64,000 nt of DNA from Nocardioides sp. GY 10113 (GCF_004919105.1 NZ_STGK01000001.1:434001-498000); one strand, 5' to 3'; shown: positions 53,639 to 61,953, numbered from the stretch's first letter. The notes: generated from the letters alone by a model not told the origin. Numbers and translations are program-made.

Positions 53639-54214
53639 ATGGGACCGATCACCGGCGAGGACGGGCTGGCGCGCTGCCCGTGGGGAGCGGCCGCGGGGCC
53701 GATGCGCGACTACCACGACAGCGAGTGGGGGATGCCGGTGCACGGCGAGTCCGCCTACCTGGAGCGGATGACCCTGGAGGCCTTCCAGTCCGGGCTCTCC
53801 TGGGCGGTCATCCTGGCCAAGCGCCCCGGGTTCCGGACGGCCTTCGCCGGCTTCGACGCCGAGGTGATCGCCGACTTCGAGGAGCCGGACGTGGAGCGGC
53901 TGCTCGGCGACGCCGGCATCGTGCGCAACCGACGCAAGATCGAGGCCACCATCGCCAACGCCCGCGCCACCGTCGACCTGCGCGCCGACGGCGGCCTGGA
54001 GGCGTTCATCCGGGGGTTCGCCGCCGAGGACGCGGAGCCGCCGGTCACCGCGGCCGACTGGCCCTCCAGCACGCCCGAGTCCACCGCGCTCTCCAAGGCC
54101 CTGAAGAAGCGCGGCTTCGCCTTCGTCGGGCCGACCACGCTCTACGCGCTGCTGCAGGCGCTGGGGCTGCCCGACCCGCACCTGGCCGGGTGTCACCGGC
54201 GGGGCGCCGCGTGA
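53639..54214 (+). CDS. tag: DNA-3-methyladenine glycosylase I (Tag)
   Basis: A base-excision repair enzyme of 191 residues. LARCPWG (zinc Cys), YHDSEWGMPVHGE (zinc His), LEAFQSGLSWAVIL (catalytic region) and C-terminal PDPHLAGCHRR (zinc His and Cys) give a complete Tag zinc snap. ATG 53639 is chosen, with CAAGAT 7 nt upstream; an in-frame ATG at 53630 is the alternative. Its stop overlaps the lrgA GTG. Confidence 0.93.
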   Translation: MGPITGEDGLARCPWGAAAGPMRDYHDSEWGMPVHGESAYLERMTLEAFQSGLSWAVILAKRPGFRTAFAGFDAEVIADFEEPDVERLLGDAGIVRNRRKIEATIANARATVDLRADGGLEAFIRGFAAEDAEPPVTAADWPSSTPESTALSKALKKRGFAFVGPTTLYALLQALGLPDPHLAGCHRRGAA

Positions 54215-54600
54215 TCCGGGGCCTGACCTACCTGATCGGCTTCCAGATCCTCGGCGAGCTGGTGGTCGGGATCCTCGAGGTCCCGGTGCCCGGTCCGGTC
54301 GTCGGGATGCTGCTCTGCTTCGTGGCCCTCCGGATCCGTCGTACCGGGGACGACGCGCCGATCGTCCGCGCCTCGACGGCGCTGCTGCGCCACCTGCAGC
54401 TGCTCTTCGTGCCGGCCGGCGTCGGGATCGTCGCCTACCTCGGTGTCTTCCGCGACGACGCGCTGCCGATCGCGGTGGCGATGCTCGGCTCGTGGCTGCT
54501 CGGGATGGGTGCGGTCGGCTGGACCGCGGTCGGGCTGGAGCGGCTCACCGGGCGTCCGCGCGACGACCTGCCGCCGGCTCACCACGGTCGAGCCGCATGA
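54211..54600 (+). CDS. lrgA: CidA/LrgA-family membrane protein
   Basis: A holin-like protein of 129 residues with four helices. The family core is LEVPVPGPVVGMLLCFVAL, with LLFVPAGVGIVAYL after it. The GTG overlaps the tag stop and its own stop overlaps lrgB, so tag-lrgA-lrgB is a coupled operon. In staphylococci CidA/LrgA affect murein hydrolase activity; in other bacteria the LrgAB pair has been tied to pyruvate or glycolate export. Which applies here is unknown. Confidence 0.88.
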   Translation: MIRGLTYLIGFQILGELVVGILEVPVPGPVVGMLLCFVALRIRRTGDDAPIVRASTALLRHLQLLFVPAGVGIVAYLGVFRDDALPIAVAMLGSWLLGMGAVGWTAVGLERLTGRPRDDLPPAHHGRAA

Positions 54601-55322
54601 GCGGCCCGGCGCACGTGGGGGACGTGGTGCTCGACGTCGCCCGGTCCCCGCTCGGGCTGATCGGGATCACCCTCGCCGGCTACCAGGCCGGGCGCTGGCT
54701 GCAAGGACGCCTGGGCGGGCACCCGGTGGCGCAGCCGGTGCTGGTGGCGATCGCCGTGGTCGGCGGGGCGATCACCCTGCTCGGCGTCGACTACGCCGAC
54801 TACCGCGCGGGGGTCGGCCTGATCACGTTCTGGCTGGGGCCCGCGGTCGTGGCGCTGGCGGTCCCGCTGCACCGCCAGTCCGGCCAGCTGCGGGGGTTCG
54901 TGCTGCCGATGCTGGTGGCGGTGGTGGTCGGTGCGGTGGTCTCGGTGACCTCCACGGTGCTGCTCGCCCGCCTGCTGGGCGCCGACGAGGTGCTGCAGCG
55001 GACGCTCGCGCCCAAGTCGGCCACCACCCCGGTGGCGATCGCGCTGGCCGACGGACTCGGTGGCATCGCGCCGCTGGCGGCCGCGTTCGCGATCGCGATC
55101 GGCATCGTCGCCGCGCTCACCGGCCCCGCCGTCCTCAACCTGTTCCGGGTCCGCGACCGTCGGGCCCGGGGACTGGCGGTCGGGACGGTCTCCCACGGCA
55201 TCGGCGCCTCCCGGATGCTCCGCGAGGACGAGGTCGAGGGGGCCTTCGCCGGGCTCGGGATGGGCCTGTCCGCGCTGGCCACCAGCCTGCTGCTCCCGGT
55301 GATCGCCCTGATCCTCTGGTGA
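54597..55322 (+). CDS. lrgB: LrgB-family membrane protein
   Basis: The partner of LrgA, 241 residues and about seven to eight helices. Family motifs ALAVPLHRQSGQLRGFVLPM, LAPKSATTPVAIALADGLGG and GLAVGTVSHGIGASRML are clear. The ATG overlaps the lrgA stop. In plants a fused LrgAB homologue carries glycolate/glycerate, which gives a transport role some weight. Confidence 0.92.
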   Translation: MSGPAHVGDVVLDVARSPLGLIGITLAGYQAGRWLQGRLGGHPVAQPVLVAIAVVGGAITLLGVDYADYRAGVGLITFWLGPAVVALAVPLHRQSGQLRGFVLPMLVAVVVGAVVSVTSTVLLARLLGADEVLQRTLAPKSATTPVAIALADGLGGIAPLAAAFAIAIGIVAALTGPAVLNLFRVRDRRARGLAVGTVSHGIGASRMLREDEVEGAFAGLGMGLSALATSLLLPVIALILW

Positions 55323-55350
55323 GTCCCGTGCCGCGGCCCCGGGCTGGCAG

Positions 55351-55356
55351 TAGCCT
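55351..55356 (+). promoter_or_regulatory. -10 box TAGCCT ahead of amidase gene
   Basis: TAGCCT, 8 nt, then ATG 55365; slightly longer spacing than the others but still compatible with leaderless transcription. Confidence 0.5.
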
Positions 55357-55364
55357 CCGGGCCC

Positions 55365-56774
55365 ATGACCCGCGTGCATGCCTTCACCGACGATGCCCTC
55401 GGCGATGACGACACCGTCGGCCTGGTCGCGCGGCTGCGCGCCCGCAAGGTCTCGCCGGGGGAGCTGGTGGAGGCCTCGATCGCGCGGATGGAGAAGCTCG
55501 ACGCCGCCCTGGGCGGCCTGGCGTACGCCGCCTTCGACGAGGCCCGCCGGGAGTCGGTGACCCGCCGCGACGGTTTCTTCGCCGGGATCCCGACGCTGGT
55601 CAAGGACAACTGCGACGTCGCCGGCATGCCGACCCAGCACGGCACCGACGCGTTCACCGCCCGCCGCGCGGAGGTGGACGGGGAGTTCGCGCGGACCTAC
55701 CGCGCGACCGGGATGCTGGTGCTGGGCAAGTCCCAGCTCTCGGAGTTCGGGTTCAGCGCGGCCGCCGAGCACCCGCGGCTCGGTCCGGTCCGCAACCCGT
55801 GGGATCCCGACCACATCGCCGGCGCCTCGTCCGCCGGCGCGGCCGCGTTCGTGGCGGGCGGCGCGGTGCCGATCGCGCACGCCAACGACGGCGGCGGGTC
55901 GATCCGGATCCCGGCGCATGCCTGCGGGCTGGTCGGCCTCAAGCCCACCCGCGGTCGGGTCCCGCAGGACGCCCTGCACCGGCAGATGCCGGTCCGGATC
56001 GTCGCCGACGGCGTCCTCACCCGCAGCGTCCGGGACACCGCTGCCTTCCTGCGCGAGTCGGAGAAGCACTACCGACGCCTCGACCTGCCGCCGATCGGCG
56101 ACATCACCCGGCCCTCGCACCGGCGGCTGAAGGTGGCGTTCGTCACCTCGTGGGCCGGTCGCGGCGCGACACCGGAGGTGCGCGAGCAGGTCGTCGCCAC
56201 CGCCGCGTTGCTCGAGGAGCTGGGGCACCACGTGACGGAGATCGCCGAGCAGGACGTGCCGGTCGGCGACACGTTCGCCGACGACTTCCTGCTCTACTGG
56301 GGCTTCCTGGCCATGGTCGTCGTCCGCTCCGGCCGCTGGACGTTCGACCGCTCCTGGGACGCCTCCCGGTGCGACCACCTGACCCTCGGCCTGGCCCGGT
56401 ACGCCGCCCGGCGGCTGCACCGGCTGCCCGCCGCGATCGCCCGGCTGCGGTCCTCGCAGCGGCAGTCTCGTCGCTTCTTCGCAGGTCAGGACGTGATCCT
56501 GACGCCGACGGTGGCCTCGCCGACGCCCCGTATCGGGCACCTCGACCCGACCCAGGACTTCGACACGGTGCTCGAACGGCTGCTGGACTGGGTGGCGTTC
56601 ACGCCGCTGCAGAACGCCACCGGCGATCCCTCCCTGTCGCTGCCGCTGGCGACCAGCGCGTCCGGCCTGCCGCAGGGCATGTGCTTCAGCGCGGCGGCGG
56701 GTGGCGAGGCGACTCTGCTGGGGCTGGCCTACGAGCTCGAGCGGGCCCGTCCCTGGGCCCGGGTGCAGGACTGA
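55365..56774 (+). CDS. Amidase-signature-family amidase
   Basis: A 469-residue serine amidase. The Ser-cisSer-Lys triad is visible: Lys in TLVKDNCDVAGMPTQHGTDA, the cis-Ser in the Gly/Ser-rich NDGGGSIRIPA and the nucleophile region AGASSAGAAAFVAGG. It is too unlike GatA in context (no gatB or gatC nearby) to be the tRNA amidotransferase subunit. Substrate unknown; the family includes 6-aminohexanoate and aryl-amide hydrolases. Confidence 0.88.
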   Translation: MTRVHAFTDDALGDDDTVGLVARLRARKVSPGELVEASIARMEKLDAALGGLAYAAFDEARRESVTRRDGFFAGIPTLVKDNCDVAGMPTQHGTDAFTARRAEVDGEFARTYRATGMLVLGKSQLSEFGFSAAAEHPRLGPVRNPWDPDHIAGASSAGAAAFVAGGAVPIAHANDGGGSIRIPAHACGLVGLKPTRGRVPQDALHRQMPVRIVADGVLTRSVRDTAAFLRESEKHYRRLDLPPIGDITRPSHRRLKVAFVTSWAGRGATPEVREQVVATAALLEELGHHVTEIAEQDVPVGDTFADDFLLYWGFLAMVVVRSGRWTFDRSWDASRCDHLTLGLARYAARRLHRLPAAIARLRSSQRQSRRFFAGQDVILTPTVASPTPRIGHLDPTQDFDTVLERLLDWVAFTPLQNATGDPSLSLPLATSASGLPQGMCFSAAAGGEATLLGLAYELERARPWARVQD

Positions 56775-56852
56775 GCGCGGGGCCGGCAGGGGTCGACCGG
56801 ACCCGAAAAACAGCAGGTCAGAACCGCCCGTCGGGGAAAGTGCTTCCTCGAT

Positions 56853-56881
56853 TTCACCCTTGGGTGGCAGACCGGTATGGT
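56853..56881 (+). promoter_or_regulatory. Promoter of tRNA-Thr
   Basis: TTCACC (56853-56858), a 17-bp spacer, then TATGGT (56876-56881), 11 bp ahead of the tRNA. Confidence 0.5.
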
Positions 56882-56892
56882 TCTTCCTCGTT

Positions 56893-56965
56893 GCCCCTTT
56901 AGCTCAGTCGGCAGAGCGTCTCCATGGTAAGGAGAAGGTCTACGGTTCGATTCCGTAAAGGGGCT
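56893..56965 (+). tRNA. tRNA-Thr (GGT)
   Basis: Acceptor GCCCCTT (56893-56899) pairs with AAGGGGC (56958-56964), discriminator T. Anticodon stem TCTCC/GGAGA with loop ATGGTAA, anticodon GGT. T arm ACGGTTCGATTCCGT. CCA not encoded. Confidence 0.96.
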
Positions 56966-56973
56966 CTGAGAAT

Positions 56974-57020
56974 GGGCGCCTCCGAGGTCACCACGCGGCA
57001 GCGGGGTCGCGGAGGCGCCC
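56974..57020. repeat. Inverted repeat between tRNA-Thr and tRNA-Met
   Basis: GGGCGCCTCCG (56974-56984) is perfectly complementary to CGGAGGCGCCC (57010-57020) with a 25-nt loop. Probably a terminator for tRNA-Thr or a processing structure. Confidence 0.6.
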
Positions 57021-57029
57021 TACTCATGT

Positions 57030-57106
57030 GGCGGGATAGCTCAGACGGTTAGAGCGCACGACTCATAATCGTGAGGTCACGGGTTCGATCCCCGTTCCCG
57101 CTACCA
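57030..57106 (+). tRNA. tRNA-Met (CAT)
   Basis: Acceptor GGCGGGA (57030-57036) pairs with TCCCGCT (57096-57102; one G-T pair), discriminator A and an encoded CCA (57104-57106). Anticodon stem CACGA/TCGTG with loop CTCATAA, anticodon CAT. The A-T pair at the inner end of the acceptor stem and lack of the three G-C pairs below the loop argue for elongator Met. Directly upstream of rpmG. Confidence 0.95.
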
Positions 57107-57141
57107 ATCCACGCACCATCTCCACCGACGAAGGACTTCCT

Positions 57142-57312
57142 GTGGCCAGCAAGAGCAGCGACGTTCGCCCGAAGATCACGCTCGCATGCGTGGACTGCAA
57201 GGAGCGCAACTACATCACCAAGAAGAACCGCCGCAACGACCCCGACCGGCTCGAGCTGGCGAAGTTCTGCCCGCGGTGCCGCAAGCACACCGCGCACCGC
57301 GAGACCCGCTGA
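57142..57312 (+). CDS. rpmG: 50S ribosomal protein L33
   Basis: A 56-residue ribosomal protein with all four zinc cysteines: [10 protein letters not shown] (Cys16, Cys19) and KFCPRCRKH (Cys43, Cys46), so the zinc-binding (C+) form. GTG 57142 with GAAGGA 8 nt upstream. It lies 35 bp after tRNA-Met, the order seen in mycobacteria (tRNA-Thr, tRNA-Met, rpmG, had genes). A zinc-independent paralogue is not in this window. Confidence 0.96.
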   Translation: MASKSSDVRPKITLACVDCKERNYITKKNRRNDPDRLELAKFCPRCRKHTAHRETR

Positions 57313-57346
57313 CCTCACCGGTCACCGGCTGACGCACGTCGCACGG

Positions 57347-57375
57347 CCCCGGCGCTCCCGACAGGGAGGCCGGGG
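57347..57375 (+). terminator. Terminator after rpmG
   Basis: CCCCGGC-G-CTCCC (57347-57359) pairs with GGGAG-GCCGGGG (57364-57375) around GACA, one bulged base, followed by a pyrimidine-rich run. Confidence 0.75.
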
Positions 57376-57387
57376 TCGTCGTGCTTT

Positions 57388-57423
57388 CCGGGAGTCGGCA
57401 GCGGCTGCTGTCGACCCGCGGGC
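57388..57423. repeat. Degenerate palindrome family A copy
   Basis: CCGGGAGTCGGCAGC (57388-57402) faces GCTGTCGACCCGCGG; pairing is imperfect but G-T compatible at most mismatches. Lies between convergent rpmG and a lipoprotein gene. Confidence 0.55.
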
Positions 57424-57436
57424 GCCGGCCCGTCGA

Positions 57437-58441
57437 TCAGGGCTCGCAGTCGGCCTCGGCCCACTCGCGCAGCCGCGTCACGTCGTACCGTGCGAGCTCC
57501 GGCACCACCGGCCGTCCGCCGAGTGAGAAGTAGGGCCGCGCGGTCGCCTCGCTGACCACCCACAACCGCCCCCGGTGGTACGACGTGCCCTCCGCGCCGG
57601 GCAGGAAGCCCAGCCGCCTCGCACCCGTGCGCAGCACGCCGCACCGGGTGGTCGACTGCACGAACCACGCCCGCGCCCGCCCGGCGCCGTCGAGGTCTGC
57701 CCAGAACGCACCTTGGGCGCTGTGCGGGGCACGGCTCACCCGGCTCGCCAGCTCCGCGGTCACGCTGGTCAGGCCGGGCTCGACCAGCGTGGCGGTGGGG
57801 TACCAGTGCACCGCCGCGGGGCGCCGCTCGCGGTAGCCGACCACGCCGAGGCGGCCACGCCCGTCGAGGATCAGCACGGACCCCCAGACGGGCGCCTCCA
57901 GCGCCCAGGAGCGTCGCACCTCCAGCGTGCCCGGATCCAGCAGCCAGAGCCGGACCCGCTCGGCGAGCCACAACCCGTGCTCGTCGAGGGCCAGACCGCC
58001 GCCGTGGCGACACCGCGCGCCGGCGCCGCCGTCGGTCGGGCCCTCGACCAGTCCGCTGTCGGCCTCCCGCCGGCCGGTCCTCAGGTCCAGGCGCAGCACG
58101 CGGCAGAACTTGCCGCCGACCGGGCCGTCGTCGTGGCCGCCGACCCAGGCGGTGCGGCCGCGCACCGCGAGGCCCTGCGGCACGAACGCCGCGCCGGCCG
58201 CGGCCTCGGCGCGGGTGGGCGGAAGCCAGGTGCCGGCGCACAGCGCGTGGTCGTTGGGCGTCGCGGCCAGGGGCGGATCGAGGTAGCCGGGCGCCCGCCC
58301 GGCGACCTCGGCGTACGCGACCGGTCCGCAGCCGCGGGGCTCGGGGCTGCCGGGGGCCGAGGAGCAGCCCGCGACCAGGGCTGGGACCAGGGCGACCAAC
58401 GCCGAGGCGGCGGCCCCGCGTCTCCTCCGTGTGAGGCGCAC
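57437..58441 (-). CDS. Predicted lipoprotein with beta-propeller-like repeats
   Basis: A 334-residue lipoprotein: basic N terminus LTRRRRG, hydrophobic segment and lipobox LVAGC (Cys25 by the GTG 58441 start). The remainder alternates short strands of the kind seen in WD/NHL-like propellers (AWVGGHDDGPVGGKFCRVLR, then LDEHGLWLAERVRLWLLDPG). Several Cys residues (FCRVLRL, ARCRHGG, RCGVLR) could form disulfides. No known family. A GGGGGGAGG precedes the GTG. It is inserted between rpmG and hadA and read in the opposite direction. Confidence 0.7.
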   Translation of the reverse strand: MRLTRRRRGAAASALVALVPALVAGCSSAPGSPEPRGCGPVAYAEVAGRAPGYLDPPLAATPNDHALCAGTWLPPTRAEAAAGAAFVPQGLAVRGRTAWVGGHDDGPVGGKFCRVLRLDLRTGRREADSGLVEGPTDGGAGARCRHGGGLALDEHGLWLAERVRLWLLDPGTLEVRRSWALEAPVWGSVLILDGRGRLGVVGYRERRPAAVHWYPTATLVEPGLTSVTAELASRVSRAPHSAQGAFWADLDGAGRARAWFVQSTTRCGVLRTGARRLGFLPGAEGTSYHRGRLWVVSEATARPYFSLGGRPVVPELARYDVTRLREWAEADCEP

Positions 58442-58468
58442 GATCCTCCCCCCTGCGCCCCGACCGCC

Positions 58469-58474
58469 TAGGGT
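58469..58474 (+). promoter_or_regulatory. -10 box TAGGGT for leaderless hadA
   Basis: TAGGGT, 6 nt, then GTG 58481. It probably drives hadA-hadB-murB. Confidence 0.55.
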
Positions 58475-58480
58475 GGGCAC

Positions 58481-58882
58481 GTGCCGATCGACTCCACGCT
58501 GGTCGGGAAGTCCTTCCCGCCGACCGCTCCGTACACCGTGACCGCCGAAGCCGTCGAGGACTTCGCTGCCGCCGTCGGGTCGTCCGACGGTAGCGGAGCG
58601 GTGCCGCCCACGTTCCCGATCGTGGTCACCTTCCAGGCGATGCTGGCCTTCCTGGCCGCCGAGGAGGTCGAGCTCAGCCGGATCGTGCACGGCGACCAGA
58701 AGTTCACCTACCACCGCCCGGTCCGCGTCGGCGACGTGCTGACCGCCACGATGGAGGTCACCAAGCTCCGTCAGATCGGTGGCAACGACATCATCGCCAC
58801 CACCAGCGAGATCACCGACGAGGCCGGCGCGCCCGTCTGCACCACGACCGCCACCCTCGTCCACCGTGGAGGTGCGGCATGA
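58481..58882 (+). CDS. hadA: HadA-like MaoC-fold dehydratase subunit
   Basis: A hot-dog protein of 133 residues with the MaoC-dehydratase N-terminal pattern: GKSFPPTAPYTVTAEAVEDF, then VPPTFPIVVTFQAM and HGDQKFTYHRPVRVGDVL. In mycobacteria HadA is the non-catalytic partner of HadB in the FAS-II 3-hydroxyacyl-ACP dehydratase. Leaderless GTG start. The stop overlaps hadB. As organisms of this group do not make mycolic acids, a general fatty-acid or polyketide dehydratase role is inferred. Confidence 0.85.
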   Translation: MPIDSTLVGKSFPPTAPYTVTAEAVEDFAAAVGSSDGSGAVPPTFPIVVTFQAMLAFLAAEEVELSRIVHGDQKFTYHRPVRVGDVLTATMEVTKLRQIGGNDIIATTSEITDEAGAPVCTTTATLVHRGGAA

Positions 58883-59286
58883 GCGCCCCGATCGAGCTGA
58901 CCGAGGGCGCCACCCTGGCGCCCGTCGAGTACGACGTCGCCCGCGCCGACCTGGTCGCCTACGCCGCGGCGAGCGGCGACCACAACCCGATCCACCAGGA
59001 CGAGGAGATCGCGCTCGCGGTCGGCCTGCCCGGGGTGATCGCGCACGGCATGTACACGATGGCCCTGGTCGGCCGCGCGGTCGCCGGGTGGACCGGTGGC
59101 GCCGAGGTGCTCGAGCTGGGCTGCAAGTTCACCGCTCCCGTGGTCGTGCCCGCCGAGGGCGCCGCGCGGGTGCGGGTGGCGGGCACCGTGAAGTCGGTCG
59201 AGGACGGCCGCGCCACGCTCGCCCTCGAGGTCACCTGCGCCGACGCCAAGGTGCTCGGTGCACCCAAGGCCGTCGTCCGTGCCTGA
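58879..59286 (+). CDS. hadB: HadB-like (R)-hydroxyacyl dehydratase (MaoC fold)
   Basis: The catalytic partner, 135 residues. Hydratase motif AASGDHNPIHQDEEIALAVG carries the catalytic Asp and His, followed by LPGVIAHGMYTMAL. The ATG overlaps hadA by 4 bp and murB starts inside its end. No hadC follows, unlike M. tuberculosis. Confidence 0.88.
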   Translation: MSAPIELTEGATLAPVEYDVARADLVAYAAASGDHNPIHQDEEIALAVGLPGVIAHGMYTMALVGRAVAGWTGGAEVLELGCKFTAPVVVPAEGAARVRVAGTVKSVEDGRATLALEVTCADAKVLGAPKAVVRA

Positions 59287-60349
59287 GCACTCCGTTCCCG
59301 CCAGGCTGGCCGATCGCACCACCCTCCGCCTCGGCGGACCCGCCGCAGCGCTGGTGACGGCGGCGACCGAGGACGAGATCATCGCCGCGGTCGACGCCCT
59401 CGACGCCGCGGGCACGCCGCTCCTGGTCCTCGGTGGCGGCAGCAACCTGGTCGTCGCCGACGAGGGCTTCGACGGCACCGTGGTCGCGCTCGGCGTGCCC
59501 GACCGCGACGCGGTGACGGTGACCGAGGAGTCCGGGCCCGACGACCACCACGTCGAGGTGACGGTCGCCGCGGGCGTCGTCTGGGACGACCTGGTCGCCC
59601 GGGCGGTGGCCGAGGGCTGGGTCGGCGTCGAGGCGCTCTCGGGCATCCCCGGCACGGTGGGCGCGACCCCGATCCAGAACGTCGGCGCCTACGGCCAGGA
59701 GGTCGCGCAGACGGTGCGCCGCGTCCGGGTCTGGGACCGGCGGCTGCGCGGCGTCCGCACCTTCGACGCGGCCGACTGTGCCTTCGGCTACCGCACCTCC
59801 CGGTTCAAGCGGGACCGGTTCGACGCGGCCGGCGGCCGCCACGTGGTGCTCTCGGTGACCTTCGGGTTCGCTCGGGGCGAGCTGTCGGCGCCGGTGGCGT
59901 ACGCCGAGCTCGCCCGCTCGCTCGGCGTGGAGGTCGGCGCGAGCGCCCCGCTGGCCGAGGTTCGCGCCGCCGTCCTCGGGCTGCGCCGTGGCAAGGGCAT
60001 GGTCCTCGACGCGGCCGACCACGACACCTGGAGCGCGGGCTCGTTCTTCACCAACCCCGTGGTGGACCCGGCGCTCGTGCCCGAGGGGGCGCCGGCGTAC
60101 CCGCAGCCGGACGGCACCGTGAAGACCAGCGCTGCCTGGCTGATCGACCACGCCGGCTACGCCAAGGGCTACCCCGGTGACGGGGGCACGGTGAGCCTGT
60201 CCACCAAGCACACGCTCGCGCTGACCAACCGCGGCGGCGCGGCGACCTCCGAGCTGCTGGCGCTGGCGCGCGAGATCCGCGACGGCGTCCTCGAGCGCTA
60301 CGGGATCGAGCTGGAGAACGAGCCGGTCACGCTGGGCTGCCAGCTCTGA
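59279..60349 (+). CDS. murB: UDP-N-acetylenolpyruvoylglucosamine reductase
   Basis: A FAD enzyme of 356 residues reducing UDP-GlcNAc-enolpyruvate to UDP-MurNAc in peptidoglycan synthesis. FAD-binding LVLGGGSNLVV and SGIPGTVGATPIQNVGAYGQ; catalytic residues are Arg in FGYRTSRFK, Ser in SAGSFFTNP and Glu in ELENEPVTL. GTG 59279 overlaps hadB by 8 bp; the shared transcript ties a wall gene to the dehydratase pair. Length is typical of type I enzymes. Confidence 0.93.
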   Translation: MPEHSVPARLADRTTLRLGGPAAALVTAATEDEIIAAVDALDAAGTPLLVLGGGSNLVVADEGFDGTVVALGVPDRDAVTVTEESGPDDHHVEVTVAAGVVWDDLVARAVAEGWVGVEALSGIPGTVGATPIQNVGAYGQEVAQTVRRVRVWDRRLRGVRTFDAADCAFGYRTSRFKRDRFDAAGGRHVVLSVTFGFARGELSAPVAYAELARSLGVEVGASAPLAEVRAAVLGLRRGKGMVLDAADHDTWSAGSFFTNPVVDPALVPEGAPAYPQPDGTVKTSAAWLIDHAGYAKGYPGDGGTVSLSTKHTLALTNRGGAATSELLALAREIRDGVLERYGIELENEPVTLGCQL

Positions 60350-60397
60350 CGCTGCGGGCCCCGAGGCTGCGGGCCCCGAGCTGCGCGGCAGCGACCC

Positions 60398-60793
60398 TCA
60401 GCGCGCCATCACGCGCATCAGGTCGTCCAGGCCGCCGGTCTCCCTGAGCCCGACGAAGAACAGGGCGAGGAAGACGGCGACCGCCGCCGCGGCCAGGAGG
60501 AACAGCACGGTGCCGACGATCCCGGTGACCAGGCCGGTGGTGGCCAGGCCGGCGCCGGACCAGCGCCACGGCTCGCGCCGGATCTCGCGGCCCGCGCGGG
60601 CGCCGAGCCAGATCGCGAACGGCCCGCAGAGGCCGCCGGGCAGCGTCACGGCCACGCTGCAGGAGAGGATCATCGAGGCGATGCTGACGATGCCCAGCAC
60701 CATCGCGGTGACCGCCTGGGGGTGGGTCGGCGGCGCGCCCACCCACGGTGGCGGCGGATGGTGCGGCGGGGGAGCAGTCCCGGGGTCGGTCAC
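60398..60793 (-). CDS. DUF4190 domain membrane protein
   Basis: A 131-residue protein with a Pro/His-rich N terminus (PPPHHPPPPWVGAPP) and the DUF4190 pattern: two helices joined by LGARAGREIRREPWRWSGAG, with a long hydrophobic second half. The GTG overlaps the adenosine deaminase stop (GTGA), yet a TAGGGT box lies 6 nt upstream inside the deaminase gene, so it may be both co-transcribed and independently leaderless. Function unknown. Confidence 0.8.
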   Translation of the reverse strand: MTDPGTAPPPHHPPPPWVGAPPTHPQAVTAMVLGIVSIASMILSCSVAVTLPGGLCGPFAIWLGARAGREIRREPWRWSGAGLATTGLVTGIVGTVLFLLAAAAVAVFLALFFVGLRETGGLDDLMRVMAR

Positions 60794-61830
60794 CCCGGCA
60801 CCCTAGTGGGCGGAGCGGCCAGCCAGGCGTCGATGTCGGACTCCGCGGCGGCCCGGACCTCCGCGGGTGCCCGGGAGGCGCGCAGGGACATCCGGGCGAG
60901 GTCGGCCATGGCGCCGTCGGAGAGGTCGTGAGCCGCCCGCATCGTCGCGTACTGGCCGGCCAGCCGGGAGCCGAAGAGCAGGGGGTCGTCCGCGCCGAGG
61001 GCGACCGTCAGGCCCGCCTCGAGCAGCGTCGGCAGCGGCACCGAGGTCAGGTCGGAGTAGACGCCGAGCGCGACGTTGGAGACCGGGCAGACCTCGAGGG
61101 CGACGCCGGCCTCGGCCAGCCGGTCGAGCAGCGCCGGGTCCTCCGCCGCCCGTACGCCGTGGCCCAGCCGCTGTGCGCCCAGGTAGTCCAGGCACGTGCG
61201 GATGTGGTCGGGCCCGCGCAGCTCCCCGCCGTGCGGCGCGAGCAGCAGCCCCGCGCGCTCGGCGATCGCGAAGGCGCCGGCGAACTCCTCGGTGCGTCCG
61301 CGGCGCTCGTCGTTGGAGAGGCCGAAGCCGACCACGCCGCGGTCGGCGTACTGGGCGGCCAGGCGGGCCAGGGTGCGCGCGTCCAGCGGGTGCCGGGTGC
61401 GGTTCGCGGCGATCACGACCGCGATCGGCAGCCCGGTCAGGGCCGTGGCCTCCCGGGTGGCATCGAGGACGAGGTCGGTGAACGCGGTGATGCCGCCGAA
61501 GCGCGCGCCGTACCCGCTCGGGTCGACCTGGATCTCGAGCCAGCGACTGCCGTCGGCGACGTCGTCCTCGGCGGCCTCGCGCACCAGGCGGCGTACGTCG
61601 TCGGGGGTGCGCAGCACGGAGCGGGCGATGTCGTAGAGGCGCTGGAACCGGAACCAGCCCTTCTCGTCGGCCGCCGAGAGCCGGGGCGGCCACTCCGAGA
61701 CCAGCAGGTCGGGGAGCGCGATCCCGTCGCGCTCGGCCAGCTCCAGCAACGTGGCGTGCCGCATCGACCCGGTGAAGTGCAGGTGCAGGTGTGCTTTGGG
61801 CAGTCGACGCAGGTCCCGCGGTTCAGTCAT
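60790..61830 (-). CDS. Adenosine deaminase-family protein
   Basis: A 346-residue metal-dependent deaminase. Zinc ligands and catalytic residues: KAHLHLHFTG (HxH), APHGGELRGP (His, Glu), RLGHGVRA (His) and LGADDPLLFG (Asp-Asp). It probably deaminates adenosine or a related purine; family members also act on adenine or modified bases. ATG 61830 is chosen as the first Met before DLRRLPKAHLHLH; the open frame continues upstream without family pattern. Coupled to the DUF4190 gene. Confidence 0.88.
   Translation of the reverse strand: MTEPRDLRRLPKAHLHLHFTGSMRHATLLELAERDGIALPDLLVSEWPPRLSAADEKGWFRFQRLYDIARSVLRTPDDVRRLVREAAEDDVADGSRWLEIQVDPSGYGARFGGITAFTDLVLDATREATALTGLPIAVVIAANRTRHPLDARTLARLAAQYADRGVVGFGLSNDERRGRTEEFAGAFAIAERAGLLLAPHGGELRGPDHIRTCLDYLGAQRLGHGVRAAEDPALLDRLAEAGVALEVCPVSNVALGVYSDLTSVPLPTLLEAGLTVALGADDPLLFGSRLAGQYATMRAAHDLSDGAMADLARMSLRASRAPAEVRAAAESDIDAWLAAPPTRVPG
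60800..60805 (-). promoter_or_regulatory. -10 box TAGGGT for leaderless DUF4190 gene
   Basis: On the minus strand TAGGGT, 6 nt, then GTG 60793; lies within the last codons of the adenosine deaminase gene. Confidence 0.45.
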
Positions 61831-61947
61831 GGTCGCCACATCTTGGCACGCGGCCGGGAACGCGCCGGGAACGCGCCGGGCTCCGCGCCGGTGGGCGCCG
61901 GGACACTCCGGGGACCCTCGGATTGGTGACCCGTTGGCCGGTGTGCG

Positions 61948-61953
61948 TAGACT
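61948..61953 (+). promoter_or_regulatory. Candidate -10 box for tRNA-Trp / secE / nusG
   Basis: TAGACT at 61948-61953, with TTGGTG at 61923-61928 as a distant (19-bp) -35 candidate. It lies 75 bp ahead of tRNA-Trp. Tentative. Confidence 0.4.

Noticed and set aside
55365..56774. GatA subunit of the glutamyl-tRNA amidotransferase
   Set aside because: No gatC or gatB is nearby and the sequence is that of a general amidase; the context does not support a tRNA role.
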